A DNA stretch of 64,000 nt from Flavobacteriales bacterium (GTDB lineage: Bacteria > Bacteroidota > Bacteroidia > Flavobacteriales_F > PHOS-HE28): contig JADJQW010000003.1 of NCBI GenBank assembly GCA_016712535.1, positions 1 through 64,000 of the forward strand, written 5' to 3'. Of the stretch, positions 42,738 to 51,421 are shown in pieces. Within the stretch, counting starts at the first letter, position 1; every line of letters begins with the position of its first letter. A program made the translations under genes and the position numbers. The notes beneath the pieces were generated by a model. It made no database searches. It saw only the letters and a program-made list of their open reading frames with translations, and had not been told where the DNA came from.

Positions 42738-44159
42738 ATGTGGCGCATCGCGCGGACTGAATGGATCGGCCTTGTACGCAGCCCGCGTTGGCGTCTGTTG
42801 CTGCTGGGCATGGCCGTACTCCTCGTGGTGACCGGTACGATCGGCCATGTGGAGCACCGGCGCGATCGGCAGCAACGCACGGAAGCCGCCCGTGAAGTGC
42901 GCCGACAGTGGGACAACATGGGGCCGAGCAACCCGCATGGCGCGGCGCACTTCGGCACCTACGCCTTCAAGCCCGCCGGGGTTCTGGCCGCGCTGGATCC
43001 GGGCACCAACCCCGTGACCGGCAATGCGCTCCGCCTGGAAGGCCATGTGCAGAACGACCTCGCCTGGAGCAGTGCGGCGCAACTGCCCCAGCTGGCCCGC
43101 TTCGGCGAACCGCACCCCGCGCTGATCCTGCAGGTGCTGGTGCCACTGTTGCTCATCGTGCTGGGCTTCGCCTCGGTCACCGATGAACGCCGCAGCGGAC
43201 GCCTGCGCCTGATGGCCGTGCAGGGCCTGGGCGCACGACAGCTGCTGCTGGGCAAGGCGATCGCCCTTACGCTTGTGGGGGCCCTGTTCCTGCTGGTCAT
43301 CGTAATGCTGCAGGTCCTGCTGGGCGATGGGCCGGAAAGCGGACAAGCCGTCCGCCTTGCGGGCTTCTCCGTCGCCCATCTGCTTTACTATGCCATCATC
43401 GCCTTGCTCACCGTGATCGTCAGTGCCCGTGTGCGGCGCATGGAGTCCGTGTTCACCGTGCTGCTGGGCATCTGGCTGGCCTGGACCGTGGCCGCACCCC
43501 ACCTGGCCGCCGCGTGGGCCGATGCGCGCCATCCGTTGCCCGATCGCCGCAGCTTCAACAAGGCCATGCAGACCGATCGCGAGCAGGGCGTGGACGGCCA
43601 TAACCCCGAGGACACGCGGCGTGCGGAGCTTGAGCGCAAGGCCTTGGCGGAATACGGCGTGGACAGCCTTTCGCAGCTGCCCATCAACTTCGATGGCCTC
43701 GTGATGCAGGCCGATGAGGAATACGGCAACGCGGTCTGGGACAAGCATTTCGGAGCCTTGCAGGAACGCATGGCCGATCGGAAACGCAGCGTGCAGCGGA
43801 GCGCCCTGCTCAGTCCCTACCTCGCGCTGCGCGGGCTCAGCATGTCCGCTGCAGGCACCGATATGCCGCACCACATCCACTTCCAACGGGCCGCCGAACA
43901 CTACCGCCGCGACCTGGTGGAACGCCTCAACCACGAGCACGCCCATGGCGGGTCGCGCACCGGCGATTGGTCATGGAAAGCCGACGGCGATTTCTTCCGC
44001 GCCATCCCGGACTTCACCTATGCCCACCCCGATTGGCGCTCCATGCGCAGCGGTTGGGGGGTCGACCTGCGCGCACTGCTGATCTGGACGGGTTTCCTCC
44101 TCGTGCTGCTGCTCATCCTCTTCGCCCGCCGACCCGGCCCTGAACTGCTGCGCTCATGA
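42738..44159 (+). CDS. DUF3526-type ABC permease 1
   Basis: 473 residues. Helix 1 near residues 18-36 (WRLLLLGMAVLLVVTGTI), a periplasmic loop of about 90 residues, then five helices (135-155, 175-200, 215-240, 240-262), a second large loop, and a last helix near 455 (LLIWTGFLLVLLLILFA). This is the ABC-2/DUF3526 layout. The stop overlaps the start of the second permease by 4 bases. Substrate unknown; metal-related by context. Confidence 0.85.
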   Translation: MWRIARTEWIGLVRSPRWRLLLLGMAVLLVVTGTIGHVEHRRDRQQRTEAAREVRRQWDNMGPSNPHGAAHFGTYAFKPAGVLAALDPGTNPVTGNALRLEGHVQNDLAWSSAAQLPQLARFGEPHPALILQVLVPLLLIVLGFASVTDERRSGRLRLMAVQGLGARQLLLGKAIALTLVGALFLLVIVMLQVLLGDGPESGQAVRLAGFSVAHLLYYAIIALLTVIVSARVRRMESVFTVLLGIWLAWTVAAPHLAAAWADARHPLPDRRSFNKAMQTDREQGVDGHNPEDTRRAELERKALAEYGVDSLSQLPINFDGLVMQADEEYGNAVWDKHFGALQERMADRKRSVQRSALLSPYLALRGLSMSAAGTDMPHHIHFQRAAEHYRRDLVERLNHEHAHGGSRTGDWSWKADGDFFRAIPDFTYAHPDWRSMRSGWGVDLRALLIWTGFLLVLLLILFARRPGPELLRS

Positions 44160-45496
44160 GGACGATGGCCATCCTGCGCATCAGCGCGCTTCAACTGCTG
44201 CGTTCGCCTGGCAAGCTCATCGCCCTTGTCCTGTTGCTGGGCTGCTGCGTGATCGCCTTGCGAGGAGGCATGCAGGAGCTGGAAGCGCGCAAGGAGCGGA
44301 TCGCCACCATCGAGGCTGACCGAAGCAAAGAGCATGAGAAGGTGCGTGCGTGGTTCGCCGAAGGCCGCAAAGGCCCTGAGGACATGCCTTGGGTGGACAT
44401 CACCGATCCCTTCTGGTGCTCTTGGTACGCACGACCCAAAGCGTACATAACGCCCTCCCCTATGTTGGCCATCGTGCCCGGCCGCAGCGCAGACCACCCG
44501 TGGTTCGCCGATCTCGCCTACTACAGCAACGCCTACAACACGCGCTTGCAGACCGAGATCGCCGATCCCGAGCACCGGCAGCTCGGGACCTTCGACTGGG
44601 CCTTCGTGCTCATCTACCTGATGCCGCTCTTCTTGCTGGCCCTGGTGTTCGACATCGGCGGTGCGGAACGCGATCGAGGAGCGCTGGTCCTCATCCGGTT
44701 GCACAGCGATGGCCTGCGGTCATGGCTGGCCCGGCGTTTCGTGCCACCTGCGATCGTGGTCTGGCTGGTCACGATACTGCCCATGCTGGCTGCGGGTGCA
44801 CGGGCGGGCGCGCTCGCGGAGCAGCCTTGGGCATTGCTGGTCATCGCATTGCTGGCAACAGCCTATCTGCTCTTCTGGGCAGCGGTCCTTGGGCTGGCCG
44901 CATGGATGTCGCGCGGCAGCAATGACCAAGCCCTGCGTGGTGCCATTGCTTATGCCGCGGTCTGTCTGGTGATACCCGGTGCAGTGCAATGGGGCGCGAA
45001 GCTCCAGCATCCTCCGAGCTTGATGGTGGATTACATCACCGCCGATCGCGTGGGTGCACAGGCCGTGTACGAGCTTGATGCGGACACCATCCAGCGACGC
45101 TTCTATGCGGCAAGGCCCGATCTACGGAACACGCCTTACGGCCGTGACACCGTCCCCAATGAGAACGTCGACTGGATGATGGCCAGCACCCTGGTCTCGC
45201 TGATGATGGACAGCGTCGTGCAGGAGGTGGCCCAAGCCGATCGGGAACGGCACAAGACGATCGAGCTGGCTTCCTGGTGGCTGCCCAGCATGGCGATCCC
45301 GCTGATGATGGAAGAAGCTGCGGGCACCAGCGCAGCCCACCACCTGGCGTTCCGCATGCAGGTGCAGGAAGGCGGCAAGCGCATCCTCGACCGGATCGTC
45401 GATGACAGCTGGAACAAGCGGGTGATGGATGCGGAGGGATTCAAACAGTATGCTGCTCCGCTGAACCCTGTTCCGTCCAATGAGCGGGCTCTGTGA
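44156..45496 (+). CDS. DUF3526-type ABC permease 2
   Basis: 446 residues, paralogous in layout to permease 1: helix 1 near 20-38 (KLIALVLLLGCCVIAL), a long extracytoplasmic loop rich in Trp/Tyr, then helices from 145 (FVLIYLMPLFLLALVFDIGG) to about 285, and a second soluble loop. It lacks the final C-terminal helix of permease 1. Probably forms a heterodimeric channel with it. The next gene starts 17 bases inside its 3' end. Confidence 0.84.
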   Translation: MRTMAILRISALQLLRSPGKLIALVLLLGCCVIALRGGMQELEARKERIATIEADRSKEHEKVRAWFAEGRKGPEDMPWVDITDPFWCSWYARPKAYITPSPMLAIVPGRSADHPWFADLAYYSNAYNTRLQTEIADPEHRQLGTFDWAFVLIYLMPLFLLALVFDIGGAERDRGALVLIRLHSDGLRSWLARRFVPPAIVVWLVTILPMLAAGARAGALAEQPWALLVIALLATAYLLFWAAVLGLAAWMSRGSNDQALRGAIAYAAVCLVIPGAVQWGAKLQHPPSLMVDYITADRVGAQAVYELDADTIQRRFYAARPDLRNTPYGRDTVPNENVDWMMASTLVSLMMDSVVQEVAQADRERHKTIELASWWLPSMAIPLMMEEAAGTSAAHHLAFRMQVQEGGKRILDRIVDDSWNKRVMDAEGFKQYAAPLNPVPSNERAL

Positions 45497-47681
45497 TCGG
45501 CCACTACGGTGCGTGCTGATCGCATGGTGTTGGATGAACGCGGCCGTTGCATGGGCCCAGCAACCCACCACCTTCCCGCCGCCGGAAACACCGCATGTGG
45601 TGCCCTGTGCCCTCTTGACGGATGGTATCAAGGTGGATGGTGATCTGCGGGAGACCGCTTGGGCAAGCGGCAGGATGAACGCCGCTTTCGTCCAGAAGGA
45701 CCCGCAGCAAGGCGCCCCGCCCAGCCAACGCACGGACGTCTTCGTGCTGCATGACGCGCACGCCATTTATGTGGGCGTGTTCTGCTACGACAGCGCGGCG
45801 GCCACGAGCAAACCACGTGTGATCAGCCTCCAGCGCGATTTCGAGCCCTTCGAGAACGACTTCTTCAGCGTGGCCATCGATGGCATCGGTGACCACCGCA
45901 ACGCGTGGATCTTCCAGGCCACCCCTTACGGGAACCAGCGCGACCTGCAGGTGCTCAATGGCGACAACTTCAACGAGGACTGGAACGCGCTGTGGCATGT
46001 GGCCACCACCCGCACCGATAGCGGCTGGTGCGCCGAGTTCGCCATTCCGTGGAAGAGCCTTCGATACCGCAAGGGTGCCACGGAGATGGGCATCCTCTTC
46101 GCACGCGGTATTCGGCGCAACAACGAGTTCGTCACGTTCCCGGCCATCCCGCGGGCCTACACCCTGTTCCGCATGGAGTATGCCGCACGCCTCACAGGCA
46201 TCACACCGCCCAACCCCTCGCTCTCGCTGCAGCTGAATCCCTATGCGTTGGTGAACGGTCCGGTGAACAGCACGGCGCCGTGGGCGGCGCAGGTAGGCGG
46301 TGAATTGAAGTGGGCCCCTTCGTCCAGCACGGTGATCGACGCCACCGTGAACACTGATTTCGCGCAGACCGATGTGGATCAGCAAGTGAACAACCTGGGG
46401 CGGTTCAGCATCTTCTTCCCGGAGAAGCGCCAGTTCTTCCTGGAGAACGCGGCGCTGTTCGATGCCACGGGCACCTCGCAGATCGTACCGTTCTACAGCC
46501 GCCGCATCGGGCTGGATGACAACGGCATCGCGCAACCCTTGGATGCGGGGCTGCGTGTTGTGACGCAGACCGCCAAGCACAACCTGGGTGCCATCGCCGT
46601 GCGTGAACGCGGGGGAGAACTCACCGGTCCGGCGCACTATGGCGTGTTGCGCTACGCCTACAACCCCACCGCCAAGTCACGCTTCGGTGCGCTCGTCACC
46701 ATGAAGGATGCCCAACGCGGGTCGGCGATCCCCGCAGCGGAAGCCCCGTTGCACAGCCGCAACTACAGCGCCACTGCCGATGTGTTCCTGCGTCCCACCG
46801 GCGATTGGACCATCGCGGCGATGGGCAGCGCAACAAGCGATGATGCCGCAGGCACTGGTGGCGCGGCACACCTCTGGCTGGGCCATAACGCGAACTGGGG
46901 CTATGCCGGATGGGTTCAGCAATACGTGGATGCGCGGTACACCCCGGGATCAGGCTTCGTCATGGGCAACAACTACCTGCTCAGCAGTCCCGCCTTCGAC
47001 CTGGACCTGCGGCCCAAGTGGCTGCCCAAGAAGATCAGGAGCTATGTGCCCTTCATGTACCTGAACATCTACCATGATGCCGACGACCTGGAGTTCCAGC
47101 AAGCCGATATCGACATCAGCCTTACGGGCATCAAGTTCCAGAACGGCACCTACATCGGCGTCGGACGCGAGCAGGAATGGCAGCGGATCCCGGAGGGGTT
47201 CGCGCCGCTCGGCGTGCCCATCGCCCCAGGCGACTATTCCTTCGGCCGCACGTGGATCTACCTCAGCACCGATGGCTCGCGCAAGATCAGCGGTGACGGC
47301 AATGCGAAGACCGGTCGGTTCTACGATGGCGGTTACTGGACCTTCTCGGCCAACGTGCGATATGCCCCGATCCCGCATGTGCGCTTGGGCGCCGGCTGGA
47401 GCGTGGATGGGTTCGAGCGCATTGGCATAACGGATACGACCTTCAGCGCGCACCTGCTCAACGGCAATGTGCGCATCGCGCCGTTCGCGCGCTTGCAGAT
47501 CACGGGCAGCTACCAGTACAACACTGTTACCGAAAGCGAAGTACTGAATGCCCGCCTGGCGTGGGAGTACCGCCCGCTCTCGTTCCTCTACCTCGTCTTC
47601 GGCCAGGGTGGCTTCATCGCTAGTGAGAACAGGAACGAGCAGCGCCTGATCGGGAAGGTGACGTGGTTGAAGCAGTTGTGA
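45480..47681 (+). CDS. DUF5916 outer-membrane barrel with CBM9-like domain
   Basis: 733 residues. Signal peptide reaches AVAWAQ near residue 26. An N-terminal carbohydrate-binding family 9-like beta domain follows (IKVDGDLRETAWASG, DVFVLHDAHAIYVGVFCYD, WIFQATPYGNQRDLQ), then DUF5916 with the barrel-forming strands (FSIFFPEKRQFFLENAALF and later YLYLVFGQGG-type strands). Such proteins occur widely in Bacteroidota without known function. It closes the metal operon where a TonB receptor is often found. Confidence 0.85.
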   Translation: MSGLCDRPLRCVLIAWCWMNAAVAWAQQPTTFPPPETPHVVPCALLTDGIKVDGDLRETAWASGRMNAAFVQKDPQQGAPPSQRTDVFVLHDAHAIYVGVFCYDSAAATSKPRVISLQRDFEPFENDFFSVAIDGIGDHRNAWIFQATPYGNQRDLQVLNGDNFNEDWNALWHVATTRTDSGWCAEFAIPWKSLRYRKGATEMGILFARGIRRNNEFVTFPAIPRAYTLFRMEYAARLTGITPPNPSLSLQLNPYALVNGPVNSTAPWAAQVGGELKWAPSSSTVIDATVNTDFAQTDVDQQVNNLGRFSIFFPEKRQFFLENAALFDATGTSQIVPFYSRRIGLDDNGIAQPLDAGLRVVTQTAKHNLGAIAVRERGGELTGPAHYGVLRYAYNPTAKSRFGALVTMKDAQRGSAIPAAEAPLHSRNYSATADVFLRPTGDWTIAAMGSATSDDAAGTGGAAHLWLGHNANWGYAGWVQQYVDARYTPGSGFVMGNNYLLSSPAFDLDLRPKWLPKKIRSYVPFMYLNIYHDADDLEFQQADIDISLTGIKFQNGTYIGVGREQEWQRIPEGFAPLGVPIAPGDYSFGRTWIYLSTDGSRKISGDGNAKTGRFYDGGYWTFSANVRYAPIPHVRLGAGWSVDGFERIGITDTTFSAHLLNGNVRIAPFARLQITGSYQYNTVTESEVLNARLAWEYRPLSFLYLVFGQGGFIASENRNEQRLIGKVTWLKQL

Positions 47682-47709
47682 GGAAGGAACCGGTGTTTCG
47701 CAACCCATA

Positions 47710-48095
47710 GTGCTCTACCACCGCCTCGACGAGATCAAGGACGAAGCCGAGCGGCAGAAGTTCACGATGGAAGTCACCGATCGTTTCGGCCCCATCCCGC
47801 CGCTGGTGAACGAACTGTTGGAAGCGATCCGCTTACGCTGGCTGGGGCAACGCATGGGCCTCGAGAAGATGGTGCTGAAGAAGGGCACGCTCATCGGCAC
47901 CAATCGCGGACCTGAAGCATCCGTTCTTCGAGGGCGATGGCTTCAACGCCGTGCTGCGGGCGGTCGGCGCAACCACGTCGGTTCAAGGTGTATGAGAAGG
48001 CGGGGACGCTGCGGGCCAGCGTGCAGGATGTGAAGAACGTACCTGCGGCGAAGGAGGCGATTGAGGGGGCGGTGGGAGTGAAGGAGAGCGTGTAG
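47710..48095 (+). pseudogene. mfd 3'-end remnant (transcription-repair coupling factor)
   Basis: Decayed C-terminal end of Mfd. Frame 1 reads VLYHRLDEIKDEAERQKF, ELTDRFGPIPP-type sequence and LGQRMGLEKMVLKKGTLIGT. A second frame continues DLKHPFFEGDGFNAVLRAVG, and a third FKVYEKAGTLRASVQDVKNV up to a stop at 48093. At least two frameshifts separate them. Full Mfd is over 1000 residues, so most of the gene is missing. No helicase motifs remain. It likely marks another recombination scar inside the inserted block. Confidence 0.85.
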
Positions 48096-48310
48096 GTGGT
48101 TTGGGCGTTCCGGCTCGAAGACTCGCCGTCGGGCCATTCGCTCGCAGTCCTCGCCGCCCTCGTGCCTCGGTCGGCTGTGGGCTACCCGCTGCTGTCCCTA
48201 ACGCGAAAAGCCGATCACGCGGCTGAAGTTCATATCCCACTAACACGGATCCCAGTTCGGTTGGCTTGGGGTTGGTAAGTTGCCGAAGAATTGCTGCTGG
48301 AATTTCCGTC
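48096..48310. other. Intergenic stretch before the RM gene
   Basis: 215 bases with no supported gene. The first half is GC-rich and ends CTGCTGTCCCTAACGC, which looks like the end of a dispersed Bacteroidota intergenic repeat (recalled, unverified). No clear promoter. Confidence 0.35.
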
Positions 48311-51295
48311 ATGCCACCTTCACCCACCAAAGAGGCCGCACGCACTGCGGTAGCCGAACTGGTCGCTCGATTCCGCGAGCAATACCAGAGTTACAAGCGC
48401 TCCGATTACAACGAGACCCAGGTCCGTCGCGATTTCATTGACCCCTTCTTCAAAGCCCTGGGCTGGGATGTGGACAATAGCGCGGGCAATGCCGAGGCAT
48501 ATAGAGAGGTGATCCATGAGGATCGCGTGAAGGTGGGGAAGGCGTTGAAAGCACCGGACTACAGCTTCAGACTAGAAGGCGGGAAGCGGCTGTTCTTCGT
48601 GGAGGCCAAGAAGCCGTTCGTGAAGGTGAAGAGCGAAGTGGAGCCGGCCTACCAGGTTCGTCGTTATGCCTGGAGCGCCAAACTTCCCATTAGCATCCTC
48701 ACTGACTTTGAGGAGTTCAGCGTTTACGATTGCAGCAAGCAACCGAAGCAGGAGGACAAGGCCGCTGTAGCCCGTATCAAGTACATCACTTTCGAGGACT
48801 ACGACAAGGAGTTCGAATTCCTGTGGAACACCTTCAGCAAGGAGCAGGTCCGCAAAGGAAGCTTTGACCAGTTCATCAAAAGCGATCGTGGAAAGCGCGG
48901 TACGGCCTCCGTTGATGCTGCATTCCTGGAGAGCTTGGATAGCTGGCGTACTTACCTGGCCACCAACATCAGCTTGAAGAACCGGGACCTCGACGAAGAG
49001 TCGTTGAACCACGTTGTGCAACAGACCATCGACCGCATCATCTTCCTGCGCATTGCCGAGGACCGCGGCGTTGAACCCTACGGCGAGTTGATGGCCTGCA
49101 CCAAGGAAGGCGGCGACCTGTATCCGAATCTCTTCAAGCTCTTCCGACGCGCAGACACCAAGTACAACAGCGGGTTGTTCGACTTCCGCAAGGACAAGGT
49201 GAGCGCGAACGTGGTGATCGAGAACAAGATCATCCGCACCATCATCGAGGATCTGTACTACCCGAAAAGCCCTTACGAATTCAGCGTACTGAGCGTGGAG
49301 ATCCTGGGTAGTGCCTACGAGCAGTTCCTCGGCAAGCGCATCGTCATCGGCAAAGGCCATATCGCCAGCATCGAGCAAAAACCGGAAGTGCGGAAAGCCG
49401 GTGGCGTGTACTACACGCCGCAGTACATCGTGGACTACATCGTGCAGCGGACCGTCGGCGAACTCATCAAAGGGAAAACACCCAAGGAAGTGAAGGAATT
49501 GAAGGTGCTGGACCCGGCTTGCGGCAGTGGGAGCTTTCTCTTGGGCGCCTATCAGTACCTCCTCGACTGGCACAAGAACTACTACCGGGAGCATGCACCG
49601 ATGAAAGGAAAGAAGAGAGATGAAGTGCTGCGCCCGGATGGTGAGTTGACCAGCGCGGTGAAGAAGGAGGTCCTGCTCAACAACCTGTATGGTGTGGACC
49701 TGGACCCCAATGCCGTGGAGGTCACCAAACTGAGCCTGCTACTGAAGTGCATGGAAGGTGAGACCACAGCAAGCATCCAGCACAGCTTGGACTTCGCCCA
49801 CGAGCGCATCTTGCCGACGTTGGATGAGAACGTGTTGTGGGGTAATAGTCTGATCGACACCGACTACTACGATGCTGAGTTGGACCTTGGCGGCGACCGA
49901 AAGATCCGGCCGTTCAACTGGCAACGGTCCTTCCCACAAGTCTTCAAGATCAGGAAGCCCGACATGGATCAAGAACTGCTCGCTCAGGCAAGACGGGTGA
50001 AGCAGGACTTTGAAGAGCAACAAGAAAGAGCGGCTGCGTTATTGCGTAAGCAAGGGATCAGCGGGGTGGAAGAACCGCAGGCTCCGTACGCTCCGTACGC
50101 ACGGCCAGCAGGAGGATTCGACGCTGTTATCGGCAACCCACCCTACGTTCTACTTCAGAACCTGGAGACGAAAGAATTCTTCAGCTACGCCTCCAACAAA
50201 TACAACACGGCTCGGTACAAGATCGACACCTATCAACTTTTCGTTGAACGGGCGATCAATCTCCTCGCGCCAAATGGAAAGCTGGGATTCATCACACCGA
50301 ACACCTTCTTGAAGAATATCCACGCTGAACCATTGCGTAGATTGCTGCTCGATAGGACGAAATTGGACGAGATACTGCTCCTCAACTATAACGTCTTCAG
50401 CCAGGCCAGCGTTGACACCTGCGTCTTTATTACAACGAAGGCGGACGCAAGAGCCAAGGGCAAGTTGAAGGTGATCAAGGCTGACGAAGCTTTCGAGCCA
50501 CGCCCGATCGGCTTAGTGGAACAGGCTTCGTTCGCAGCAAACCCGAGAGCCGACTTCATCTTGGACGTAAGCGCCTCCGACAAGAGGCTCATTCAAAAGA
50601 TACAGGGACAGTCACGCCCTCTGGGTGATACGCACGGTGCTTACTTCGGTATTCAGGCATGGGACAGAAAGAAGCATGTCGCCGATAAGAAACTCAGCAA
50701 GAGCTACCAGCCCGTGGTAGATGGTGCCGATATCGAATCCTTCGGTCTTCGGTCACAATCCCTCTTTGTCCTTTTCACCTCTGAGGGCGTGAAGAGCGGT
50801 GGAAACGAAACGATCCATCAACAAGACAGGATCTGTATTCGCCAAGTGGGTCACTACCCTATCGCCACAGTTGTTCCTGGCGGGCTGTTCGCGATGAACT
50901 CCCTCTACAACGTCTATGGGCGGGCATCGAACGCCCCAGACCTGTACTTCGTGTTAGGTGTGATGAACAGCCGTTTGAATCGCTACTTCTGGGGTAAAGT
51001 CCATTCCGACCAGAAGAGGACTTTCCCGAAGATCAAGAAGGAGGCGATCCTATCCATACCCATCAAGGTCGCGAAAACCAAATCGGAGGAAGAGTCCAAA
51101 GCGCGGGTCTCCGTATTGACGAAGTCGCTGGTTACTTTTAAAAAAGACCAGTTCGCCAAGCACGGACACTTGAAGGATAAGATGGCAGAAGACAAGGCTG
51201 CGCACCTGGAGCAGCGTATCAATGAGGCGATCTTCGAACTGTATGGATTGGATGCCACAGAGATCGCACTCATCGAATCGGCACAAGCCAAGTGA
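48311..51295 (+). CDS. Single-chain type IIG restriction-modification enzyme
   Basis: 994 residues, start at the ATG at 48311 after 15 upstream codons without support. N-terminal nuclease of HsdR-like type: catalytic D83 (PD), E98 and K100 (FVEAKK). Middle: N6-adenine methyltransferase with motif I DPACGSGSF near residue 401 and motif IV NPPY near 609. C-terminal third: target recognition region ending ELYGLDATEIALIE. The organisation cleaves and methylates DNA from one protein, often needing only one gene. The gene is AT-richer than its neighbours, pointing to transfer. Recognition sequence unknown. Confidence 0.9.
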   Translation: MPPSPTKEAARTAVAELVARFREQYQSYKRSDYNETQVRRDFIDPFFKALGWDVDNSAGNAEAYREVIHEDRVKVGKALKAPDYSFRLEGGKRLFFVEAKKPFVKVKSEVEPAYQVRRYAWSAKLPISILTDFEEFSVYDCSKQPKQEDKAAVARIKYITFEDYDKEFEFLWNTFSKEQVRKGSFDQFIKSDRGKRGTASVDAAFLESLDSWRTYLATNISLKNRDLDEESLNHVVQQTIDRIIFLRIAEDRGVEPYGELMACTKEGGDLYPNLFKLFRRADTKYNSGLFDFRKDKVSANVVIENKIIRTIIEDLYYPKSPYEFSVLSVEILGSAYEQFLGKRIVIGKGHIASIEQKPEVRKAGGVYYTPQYIVDYIVQRTVGELIKGKTPKEVKELKVLDPACGSGSFLLGAYQYLLDWHKNYYREHAPMKGKKRDEVLRPDGELTSAVKKEVLLNNLYGVDLDPNAVEVTKLSLLLKCMEGETTASIQHSLDFAHERILPTLDENVLWGNSLIDTDYYDAELDLGGDRKIRPFNWQRSFPQVFKIRKPDMDQELLAQARRVKQDFEEQQERAAALLRKQGISGVEEPQAPYAPYARPAGGFDAVIGNPPYVLLQNLETKEFFSYASNKYNTARYKIDTYQLFVERAINLLAPNGKLGFITPNTFLKNIHAEPLRRLLLDRTKLDEILLLNYNVFSQASVDTCVFITTKADARAKGKLKVIKADEAFEPRPIGLVEQASFAANPRADFILDVSASDKRLIQKIQGQSRPLGDTHGAYFGIQAWDRKKHVADKKLSKSYQPVVDGADIESFGLRSQSLFVLFTSEGVKSGGNETIHQQDRICIRQVGHYPIATVVPGGLFAMNSLYNVYGRASNAPDLYFVLGVMNSRLNRYFWGKVHSDQKRTFPKIKKEAILSIPIKVAKTKSEEESKARVSVLTKSLVTFKKDQFAKHGHLKDKMAEDKAAHLEQRINEAIFELYGLDATEIALIESAQAK

Positions 51296-51421
51296 TCGTT
51301 TTGCGGTGGGGATCGTACCGAAAAGCCCGGAGCCGTTGCGAGGTGGAACGACGAAGCAACGGCGAGGACTTGGAGGCCTTCGACTTCGCTCAGTCCAAAG
51401 TCCAAGCACGGCGGCGCCGTC

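Noticed and set aside
41811..43946. 711-codon open frame on the minus strand
   Set aside because: It lies opposite the ABC ATPase and first DUF3526 permease, which have clear motifs and ATGA coupling. The antisense product is Gln/His/Gly-rich with no family features, a typical GC-rich shadow.
51296..51421. Additional short gene between the RM gene and soxB
   Set aside because: Open frames there are short, share no motif and read through the soxB end on the opposite strand.
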